Source: Arthrobacter sp. ISL-65
Lineage (GTDB): Bacteria > Actinomycetota > Actinomycetes > Actinomycetales > Micrococcaceae
Direction: 5' to 3'
DNA: 45,834 bases
NCBI RefSeq assembly: GCF_018613795.1
Contig: NZ_JAGGPN010000014.1
Coordinates: forward strand, 1-45,834
In this document: positions 39,757 to 45,834 of the stretch, in pieces
Position numbering within the stretch: the first letter of the stretch is position 1
How the letters are laid out: each line of letters begins with the position of its first letter
Program-made: the position numbers and the translations under genes
The notes under the pieces: model-generated
What the model saw: the letters and a program-made list of their open reading frames with translations, nothing else
What the model was told of the DNA's origin: nothing
Database searches by the model: none

Positions 39757-42700
39757 ATGACGAACAGATCCAGACGGCCCTGGGCCGTGACCGCCGCGGG
39801 AGTCACCGCGGCGGTCTTCTCCGCAGGGCTCGTGGCCGGACCCGCGCTCGCAGCGCCGGCAGCCGATGAGCCCGTGCCGGCAGGCGCCGTGACCGTACGG
39901 CCGGACCCGTCCTACCAGGGCGAGTCCTTCGAAGGGTGGGGCACCAGCCTGGTCTGGTTCGCCAATGCCACCGGTGACTATCCGGATGAAGTCCGCAACA
40001 AGCTCGCGGACATGGTCTTCGGCGACGACGGGCTGAACCTCAACATCGCGCGGTACAACGTCGGCGGCGGCAACGCCCCCGACGTGAAGGACTACCTCCG
40101 GGCCGGCGGGGCCGTCGAGGGCTGGTGGAAGGCGCCCGAGGGCACCACGCGGGAGGACAAGGACTGGTGGGATCCGGCGAATCCGGAGCACTGGAACCTC
40201 GACGCCGACCAGACGCAGCGCTGGTGGGTGGACCGGATCAAGAACGACATCACGCATTGGGAAGCCTTCAGTAACTCCCCACCGTGGTTCCAGACGGTCA
40301 GCGGCTACGTGTCGGGCGGCTTCAACTCCTCGCAGGACCAGCTGCGGACCGAGAGCGTTGACGATTTCTCCTCCTATCTGGTGGGCGTCGTCAAGCAGCT
40401 TGAAAAAACCCACGGCATCAAGATCGACACGATCGATCCCATGAACGAACCGAATACGCCCTACTGGGGAACCAGCCTGAACCCGGCGGGCCAGCCGGTC
40501 GGTGGCCGGCAGGAAGGCGCCCACATGGGCCCCGAACTGCAGCAGAAGGTGGTCCAGTCGCTGGCCAAGGCCCTGGCCAGTGCGGACACCGGCGCCGTCA
40601 TCAGCGCCATGGACGAGACCAACCCCTCGACGTTCGCCAACAACTGGAACAGCTATTCCGCCGAAGCCAAGGCGAACGTGGCCCAGCTCAACGTCCACAC
40701 CTACGGGACCGGACAGCGGACAGCCGTCCGGGACATCGCCAAGGGCGAGGACAAACCCCTCTGGATGAGCGAAACCGGCGGCTCGTGGATGGACGGTCAG
40801 AACTTCACGAGCATGCAGCCCGGCCTTGGCCTGGCCCAGCACATGGTCAACGACCTCCGCGAGCTGGAGCCCGAGGCCTGGGTATTCTGGCAGCCCGTTG
40901 AGGACTACAACAACATGAAGCCGGGCGGCGAAAGCGCCATCGGCTCCAACTGGGGCGAGATCCAGCTGCCCTTCGACTGCGCCGCCGGGGACACCCTCGA
41001 AAGCTGCCCGATCTACACGAACACCAAGTTCAACACGGCGCGGAACTTCACGCACTTCATCAAGCCCGGGGACCGCCTGGTCAAGGTGGATGACCTGAAC
41101 AGCGCGGCCGCAGTCTCGGACTCCGGCGCCACCGTGGTGCATGTCAACGACAGCAAGCAGCAGCGCCCCGTGGCACTGGACCTCTCCGGATTCGGAGCCG
41201 TCCAAGGAAACGCCACCGTGACGCCGGTGACTTCCGACGCGTCCGGCGCGCTCGTGGAGGGTGAGCCGGTCGCCGTCGGAAAGGACCACAAGGCGGTCCT
41301 CACGGTACCGGCCGAGTCCGTCACGACGTTCCTCGTCGATGGTGTGCACGGCGTGGCCAAGGACGCCGCCCTCGTGCAGGCGGACCACGTCTACAGCCTC
41401 AAGGGCGTCGAAAGCGGCAAGTCCCTTGCGCAGAGAACCGGCAGTACTGCCGTTATCCGTTCCGGTGCCGGCGCTGACCAGCTGTGGAACATCCGCCGCC
41501 TCAGCGGTGAGAACAGCAGCCGTGCCCGCTACGCGATTGAAACGGCCGACGGCGGGCGGCAGCTCGCCGTCGTCGACGGAACGCCCCAACTGGTTCCGGC
41601 GGAGGCAACGCCGGCGACCGCCTCCCAGTGGACCATGTCCACCACCGGCGACGGCACCTACACGTTGGTCAACGCGGCAACCGGCCGGCTTCTCGAGGTG
41701 GGCGGGCATGCCACAGCGGACGGGTCGCCGGTGACGTTGTGGACCGCCAACTCCGGTGAGAACCAGCGCTGGCGGGTCATCGATGAGACCGTCCAGGGAT
41801 TCCAGAACGTCGCGGCCTTTACTGTGCCCGGGACTGCTCCGCAGCTGCCCGCCACGGTGGTGCCCGTCTACCGCGACGGCGCCCGGGGCGAACTGCCGGT
41901 GACCTGGACGATGCCGCCCGAGAGCCGGTGGAGCAAGCCGGGAACCGTTGACGTGCGTGGAACGGTGACGGACGTCCTGGGTATTGTCCATCCGGTGACA
42001 GCCAACGTCACCGTCGACACGCTCGTTTCGACGCTACCGGCGCGTGCCAAGACCTACCTTGGCGGAACGCCCGCGCTGCCTGCCACGGTGACCGCGGTGA
42101 CTGCCGGCGGCAGCAAGGTGGAGCGGCCGGTTGTCTGGGACGCGGCTCCCGCGTTCACCGAAACTGGCGTGGCCACGGTTGCGGGCACGGCCGACGCCGC
42201 CGACGGCCGGACGCTGCCGGCCACCGTGCGCGTGCAGGTCACGGCGGGAACGGCCGACAACGTGGCCGACGACGGCGGTGCCACGTTCAGCGCCTCGTTC
42301 ACGGAACCGGGCTACGGCACGGCCGGACTGGGCAACGGCAACCTGACGGACAAGGCCTGGTCCAACTGGAAATCGGGCACCAAGAACACCACGGATACCC
42401 TGGCTGTCTCCCTGGCACAGCAGAAGACGGTGACCGGCGTGAAGGTCCACTTCTACCGCGATGGATCCACGGACAGCTACGCCCAGAGCCTGCAGGTGCA
42501 GACCAGGGCGGCCGACGGCATGTGGAAGAACGCCGGTGCTGCGGTGCAGGTCCCCGGCGGCAGCCCTGCCCCGGTGGTGACGGTTCCGGTGGCCAACGTG
42601 GACACCAAGGATGTGCGCGTGGTGCTCACTGCCCGCACGAACACCCACATGACGGTCAGTGAGGTCCAGGTTCTGGCCTCAGCTCCGGGCCAGTCCTCCG

Positions 42701-42939
42701 ACGCCGCCGCGGCCGGGATTTCCGTCAACGGCCAGCCGCTGGCCGGCTTCGACCCGGACGTCACCTCCTACCGGGCGGCCTCCCAGGGGCCGCGCCAGGA
42801 GGTCACGGCTACGGCCGCTGACCCGTACGCGACGGTCACCGTGAAGCAGGCGGACGCACAGTCCGGAACCGCCGTGGTCACCGTTCGGAGTGAAGCCGTA
42901 AGCCAGACACGGACCTATGAGGTGGTGTTCGGCCGGTAG
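39757..42939 (+). CDS. Secreted GH30 endo-galactanase with CBM13, Ig-like and CBM32-like domains
   Basis: The 1060-residue protein has a signal peptide (to about AAPA34). The GH30 domain begins QGESFEGWGTSLVWFANATG, with acid/base Glu231 in DPMNEPNTPYWG and nucleophile Glu339 in WMSETGGSW; this layout resembles subfamily 5 endo-beta-1,6-galactanases. Then come a ricin-type trefoil (about 535-685; NAATGRLLEVGGHATADGSP), two Ig-like units (about 690-825), a discoidin-like CBM32-type domain (about 830-965) and a cadherin-like C-terminal domain. It should cut the beta-1,6-galactan side chains of type II arabinogalactan outside the cell. AAGGGAA precedes ATG 39757. It is the last gene of the galactoside operon. 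Confidence 0.9.
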   Translation: MTNRSRRPWAVTAAGVTAAVFSAGLVAGPALAAPAADEPVPAGAVTVRPDPSYQGESFEGWGTSLVWFANATGDYPDEVRNKLADMVFGDDGLNLNIARYNVGGGNAPDVKDYLRAGGAVEGWWKAPEGTTREDKDWWDPANPEHWNLDADQTQRWWVDRIKNDITHWEAFSNSPPWFQTVSGYVSGGFNSSQDQLRTESVDDFSSYLVGVVKQLEKTHGIKIDTIDPMNEPNTPYWGTSLNPAGQPVGGRQEGAHMGPELQQKVVQSLAKALASADTGAVISAMDETNPSTFANNWNSYSAEAKANVAQLNVHTYGTGQRTAVRDIAKGEDKPLWMSETGGSWMDGQNFTSMQPGLGLAQHMVNDLRELEPEAWVFWQPVEDYNNMKPGGESAIGSNWGEIQLPFDCAAGDTLESCPIYTNTKFNTARNFTHFIKPGDRLVKVDDLNSAAAVSDSGATVVHVNDSKQQRPVALDLSGFGAVQGNATVTPVTSDASGALVEGEPVAVGKDHKAVLTVPAESVTTFLVDGVHGVAKDAALVQADHVYSLKGVESGKSLAQRTGSTAVIRSGAGADQLWNIRRLSGENSSRARYAIETADGGRQLAVVDGTPQLVPAEATPATASQWTMSTTGDGTYTLVNAATGRLLEVGGHATADGSPVTLWTANSGENQRWRVIDETVQGFQNVAAFTVPGTAPQLPATVVPVYRDGARGELPVTWTMPPESRWSKPGTVDVRGTVTDVLGIVHPVTANVTVDTLVSTLPARAKTYLGGTPALPATVTAVTAGGSKVERPVVWDAAPAFTETGVATVAGTADAADGRTLPATVRVQVTAGTADNVADDGGATFSASFTEPGYGTAGLGNGNLTDKAWSNWKSGTKNTTDTLAVSLAQQKTVTGVKVHFYRDGSTDSYAQSLQVQTRAADGMWKNAGAAVQVPGGSPAPVVTVPVANVDTKDVRVVLTARTNTHMTVSEVQVLASAPGQSSDAAAAGISVNGQPLAGFDPDVTSYRAASQGPRQEVTATAADPYATVTVKQADAQSGTAVVTVRSEAVSQTRTYEVVFGR

Positions 42940-42973
42940 GAGCCTGGCGTTCCTATACGTCGCCTGAATGCAG

Positions 42974-43009
42974 GGCACCGGGTGCGTCCCAACGGGCGCA
43001 CCCGGTGCC
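42974..43009. terminator. Bidirectional hairpin terminator between GH30 and ROK genes
   Basis: Thirteen perfect pairs (GGCACCGGGTGCG and complement) with a ten-base loop, lying between convergent genes. T-rich tails are weak on both sides. Confidence 0.75.
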
Positions 43010-43013
43010 TTCT

Positions 43014-43064
43014 GCCGTTAGACCGGCTTAGCCGTTAGACCGGCTTAGCCGTTAAACCGGCTTA
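43014..43064. repeat. Three tandem copies of a 17-bp unit at the end of the ROK gene
   Basis: The unit GCCGTTAGACCGGCTTA occurs at 43014-43030 and 43031-43047, and with one change (A for G) at 43048-43064. The last three bases give the ROK stop codon TAA on the minus strand, so each extra copy carries another potential stop. Confidence 0.9.
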
Positions 43065-44276
43065 TGCCGTGAGGGCCGCTCCAAAGCCGGTGGGGTCCGC
43101 GAGGAACCGGGCGAATCCCAGTTCGGCCGCGCCGATCATCATGAGGTTGGACCCGAGTGCCGCGGGGTGCACCTTGACCTGGGCGGCCGGGCCGTCCATG
43201 GCCTGGGACAGCAGCAGGTCATCGAGGGTGGCCGGGGCGATCGCGTAGAGCACCCCCAGGAAACCGTCGAGGATGATCACCTCCGGGTTAAAGGTATTGA
43301 CGGCATTGCGCAACGCGATGGCCAGGAAGCCGAGCTGCCGGGCTATTTCCTCTGCGACGGCAGGGCTGCTTGACGCGCGGAGGGCCTGTTCCAGCTGGGG
43401 CGTGTCGCCGCCGCTGAGGCCCAGCAGTTCGAAGAGCCGTCCCTGGGACACCTCGGTTTCCAGACAGCCGGTGGCGCCGCAATGGCACTGTTCGCCGGAC
43501 GTACGGACGAAGGTGTGGCCAAGTTCCCCGGCATAGCCGGACGCTCCGCGGAGCAGCATGCCGTTGGAAATGATCCCGCCGCCGACGCCGCTGGCCCCGC
43601 CGTTGAGGTATACGAGGTTGTCCCGCCCGGCGCCGGCCCCGAAGATCAGCTCCGCCTCCGCGGCGAGCGAGGCGTCGTTGGCGGCCTGGCAGGCGTAGCC
43701 GGTGGCCTCGCCCAGCATCCGGGCAACTGGCTCATCCCGCCAGCCGAGGTGCGGCGCGTGGCGGACCGTTCCGTCGTCGGGGTTTACCAGGCCGGGCACC
43801 GCCACGCCGATGCCGGTGATCCGGTAGGAATGCTCCAGCTCCGTCCGCATCCCCTCGATCACGGCGGCGGCGATATTGACCGCTTCCCTTGCGCTGGGAA
43901 TCCGTTCGGTGGCGAACCGGATCTTCTTCTGGACGATGCCGCCGAGGTTGACCAGGCCAATGGTGACCGCGTCGATCTCGGGGTAGACGGCGAGCGCGGC
44001 AATGGAAGGGCTCGGGCGCACCTCGGGGCTCGGCCGGCCCACCTGAGCCTCGCCCGTTGGCGCGGTCTCGTAGACCAGTCCGAGCGCAACTAGTTGGCCG
44101 ATCAGGGTTCCGACCGTTGACCTGTTGAGCCCGGTCCTTTTCGTCAGCTGCGCACGGCTGAGGACACGGTGGTGGTGGACCAGGGATGTGATCAGGGCCA
44201 GATTGTTCCGCCGGGAGGGGTCCAGCTCGCTGGGCGGGGCGGTCGGGTCAGCCCGTTGGCGAGGGGAAGGCATCAT
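43062..44276 (-). CDS. ROK-family transcriptional regulator (XylR/NagC type)
   Basis: The 404-residue protein has an N-terminal winged helix (about 25-90; RRNNLALITSLVHHHRVLSR, TGLNRSTVGTLIGQL) and a sugar-kinase-like ROK domain with a nucleotide-site Gly-rich segment, the sugar-binding GYAGELGHTFV and the zinc motif C-x-C-G-x-x-G-C-x-E (CHCGATGCLE). It should bind a pentose or other sugar as inducer. Start ATG 44276 or 44273; no strong RBS. It ends the leftward pair with the oxidase gene ten bases upstream. An inverted repeat resembling XylR operators lies before xylA, suggesting it is the xylose repressor. Confidence 0.9.
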   Translation of the reverse strand: MMPSPRQRADPTAPPSELDPSRRNNLALITSLVHHHRVLSRAQLTKRTGLNRSTVGTLIGQLVALGLVYETAPTGEAQVGRPSPEVRPSPSIAALAVYPEIDAVTIGLVNLGGIVQKKIRFATERIPSAREAVNIAAAVIEGMRTELEHSYRITGIGVAVPGLVNPDDGTVRHAPHLGWRDEPVARMLGEATGYACQAANDASLAAEAELIFGAGAGRDNLVYLNGGASGVGGGIISNGMLLRGASGYAGELGHTFVRTSGEQCHCGATGCLETEVSQGRLFELLGLSGGDTPQLEQALRASSSPAVAEEIARQLGFLAIALRNAVNTFNPEVIILDGFLGVLYAIAPATLDDLLLSQAMDGPAAQVKVHPAALGSNLMMIGAAELGFARFLADPTGFGAALTA

Positions 44277-44286
44277 CGGAACAATA

Positions 44287-45570
44287 TCAGCTGCCGAAAA
44301 CCTTGGTGTTGAGGAAGTCGTTGCGGAACTTTCCCTCCGGATCGAGGCGATCCGCGAGCGCCTTGAAGTCGGCGAAGCGGGGGTAGAGCGGCGCAAGGCG
44401 GGAGGCACCGCCGTCGAACAGCTTGCCCCAGTGGGGGCGGGCGCCGAACGGCGCCAGCTCCGCCTCGATCACGGGAAGTACTGCCTCGACGGCGGGCTGG
44501 TCCTGCCGCCAGGTGAGGTGCAGGCCAATGCTGTCGGTTCCGTAGTTCGGGCTCAGCCAGAGGCTGTCCGCGGTAATGGTGCGGATCTCCGAAACCAGAA
44601 GGAGCGGAGTCACCAGGTGGGACAGCCGGCGCATGGCTTGGATGGCGTCCACGGCGTGCTCGCGGGGGACCAGGTACTCGCTTTGCAGCTCGTCGCCCTT
44701 GCTGGGAGTGAATTCCATCCGGAAGTGGGCCAGCCTGTCCGACCACGGGCCGGGGACGCCCAGTTGCTGCGTACAGGTGGTTCCGGGCACTCCGGCGATG
44801 GGATGCCTCGGTTCTTTGGCGGGGGTGCCGCCAAAGAAGCCGTTCCGCAGCGGCGCCGCTTCCTCGTCCGTCCGGGACTTCAGCCAGGCCTGCGCTATCC
44901 GGTCCCCGCTCCAGTCAGTGAACAGGCTGACGCTGTACGCCGAGGAGGTGACGTCGTCGAAATTTTCCAGGACCTGGTCCCAGCCAAGATCGTCGAACAC
45001 CGTCTGTGAGACCGGGAACGTCGGTTCGATGTCCAGGGTCAGGCTGCTGACGACGCCCAGGGCGCCAAGTCCCACCACCATGCCGTCAAAGTCGGGTTCC
45101 CCGCGGCGCGAGGTGAGGATCCCGCCGTCGGCGGTCACCAGCTCAAGGCCGGCGACGGCGGTGGCCAGGTTGCCGTTGCGGTCACCTGAGCCGTGTGTCG
45201 CGGTGGCGACGGCCCCGGCCACGGAGATGTGGGGAAGGGACGCCAAGTTGTGCAGGGCATAGCCCTGGCGCTGCAGCTCCGCTGCCAGGGTCCCATAGCG
45301 GGTGCCGCCGCTCACGGTCACCGTCATGTTGGCGGGGTCCACCTCGATGGCCGGCTCGAGGCGCTCGAGCGAGACCAGGACGCCGGAAGTGTCGGCGATT
45401 CGGTTGAAGGAGTGCCGCGAGCCGAGCGCGCGAAGTTTCTGGGCGCCGGCCACCAGGTCCTGAAGCTCCGGCACCGTCGCCGGTTCCTGCACCTCGGCGG
45501 CGGCGTACCTGAGATTGCCGGCCCAGTTGTGCCCCGCGGTGTGCAGCTCAGTTCCTGCTTCGCTAACCAT
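44287..45570 (-). CDS. FAD-linked alditol/xylitol-oxidase-like enzyme
   Basis: The 427-residue protein belongs to the vanillyl-alcohol-oxidase fold and resembles AldO and L-gulonolactone oxidases: LGSRHSFNRIADT holds His53, the expected covalent FAD site, then VSGGTRYGTLAAELQRQGYA, HISVAGAVATATHGSGDRNG, and the C-terminal substrate-site motif HWGKLF. It would oxidise alditols such as xylitol (or aldonolactones) with oxygen, giving aldose and H2O2, in the cytoplasm. ATG 45570 follows GGGCAGG; the frame extends upstream through the xylA promoter without similarity. It is divergent from xylA, which makes a pentitol substrate attractive. Confidence 0.88.
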   Translation of the reverse strand: MVSEAGTELHTAGHNWAGNLRYAAAEVQEPATVPELQDLVAGAQKLRALGSRHSFNRIADTSGVLVSLERLEPAIEVDPANMTVTVSGGTRYGTLAAELQRQGYALHNLASLPHISVAGAVATATHGSGDRNGNLATAVAGLELVTADGGILTSRRGEPDFDGMVVGLGALGVVSSLTLDIEPTFPVSQTVFDDLGWDQVLENFDDVTSSAYSVSLFTDWSGDRIAQAWLKSRTDEEAAPLRNGFFGGTPAKEPRHPIAGVPGTTCTQQLGVPGPWSDRLAHFRMEFTPSKGDELQSEYLVPREHAVDAIQAMRRLSHLVTPLLLVSEIRTITADSLWLSPNYGTDSIGLHLTWRQDQPAVEAVLPVIEAELAPFGARPHWGKLFDGGASRLAPLYPRFADFKALADRLDPEGKFRNDFLNTKVFGS

Positions 45571-45673
45571 TGCCTGCCCTTCGTTTGGTGTTTCAGAGAA
45601 CATAACACCCGGCGCGGGGCCGAAGATAGACTTCGGGGGCCTCATGGCCGAACATGAAGGCGCCAAAAAAAGG

Positions 45674-45701
45674 TTGACATAGCGGCTAAACCTAATATGT
45701 T
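45674..45701 (+). promoter_or_regulatory. Probable xylA promoter
   Basis: A consensus -35 TTGACA (45674-45679) and a -10 TATGTT (45696-45701) are 16 bases apart. The xylA start lies 67 bases downstream of the -10. Confidence 0.6.
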
Positions 45702-45718
45702 TGTTTGTGGAACATATT
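45694..45718. promoter_or_regulatory. XylR-type operator over the xylA -10 region
   Basis: Perfect 8-bp arms AATATGTT/AACATATT flank a nine-base centre TGTTTGTGG. The left half with GTTTGTTTG resembles the Bacillus ROK-type XylR operator. It overlaps the -10 element, so binding would block transcription. Confidence 0.7.
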
Positions 45719-45768
45719 CCGGATCTTCCCGAGGGGGCAGGTCCCTCCAAAACAAACGGGAGCACTCA

Positions 45769-45834
45769 ATGGCGATTCAGCCCACTCGTGATGACAAGTT
45801 TTCCTTCGGTCTCTGGACCGTCGGCTGGGAGGCG
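45769..45834 (+). CDS. xylA: Xylose isomerase, N-terminal fragment (cut by window edge)
   Basis: Only 22 codons are present: MAIQPTRDDKFSFGLWTVGW followed by Glu-Ala. This matches the well-known N-terminus of Arthrobacter-type xylose isomerase (pattern QPT..D.F.FGLWTVGW). The enzyme interconverts D-xylose and D-xylulose in the cytoplasm. ATG 45769 is preceded by CGGGAG. The promoter and operator upstream point to xylose control. Confidence 0.88.
   Translation, partial: MAIQPTRDDKFSFGLWTVGWEA

Noticed and set aside
39754..41991. 745-codon leftward frame opposite the GH30 gene
   Set aside because: No motif, and the forward GH30 gene has both catalytic glutamates and a signal peptide.
43014..43064. 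CRISPR-like tandem repeats
   Set aside because: The copies abut with no spacers and number only three.

Overview
The window is high-GC DNA whose gene content fits a soil actinobacterium of the Arthrobacter/Pseudarthrobacter group. The clues are a truncated xylose isomerase start that resembles the Arthrobacter enzyme, a vanillate demethylase cluster controlled by a PadR-type VanR as in other Actinobacteria, frequent GTG/TTG starts, and many Tat-exported glycosidases. The assignment is inference from sequence alone; no rRNA, tRNA or CRISPR array was seen.

Region 1 (1-3805) is core metabolism: the end of a D-2-hydroxyacid dehydrogenase, a short relic resembling isocitrate lyase, and pntAB, the proton-translocating transhydrogenase. 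Region 2 (3806-5527) is a graveyard of mobile DNA: a hairpin repeat interrupted by the left end of an IS110-type element, its truncated and frameshifted transposase, a truncated serine resolvase, and a possible Tn3-type end abutting the next gene. Region 3 (5528-10031) is a compact vanillate island: an aromatic-acid transporter, a PadR regulator, Rieske O-demethylase and its reductase, with four related operator-like sites.

Region 4 (10032-15923) is accessory: small hypothetical genes, broken genes (metallo-beta-lactamase fold, glutaredoxin), two further copies of the hairpin repeat, an orphan gamma-butyrolactone-receptor-like TetR regulator behind a nested palindrome, an AAA+ ATPase that looks leaderless, and a lipoprotein.

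Region 5 (15924-30477) is an arabinofuranoside locus. A leftward operon encodes a sugar ABC importer (binding protein, ATPase, two permeases) and a secreted GH43 enzyme. Divergent from it, across a promoter carrying two identical LacI-type operators, are a secreted GH51 arabinofuranosidase, a GH127-like enzyme with an inserted LamG domain, and a LamG/Ig/GH43 enzyme. Region 6 (30650-32908) is a GNAT acetyltransferase convergent with a MarR-MFS pair.

Region 7 (33010-42939) is a galactoside locus: a LacI repressor facing an ABC importer (two permeases and a binding lipoprotein), a cytoplasmic GH42 beta-galactosidase and a large secreted GH30 enzyme resembling endo-beta-1,6-galactanase. Taken together, regions 5 and 7 look like a two-operon system for type II arabinogalactan: arabinose side chains are removed outside the cell, the beta-1,6-galactan is cut to oligosaccharides, these are imported, and GH42 finishes the job. 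Region 8 (43062-45834) starts a pentose locus: a ROK regulator, an alditol/xylitol-oxidase-like flavoenzyme, and the divergent xylA start with an inverted-repeat operator over its -10 region.
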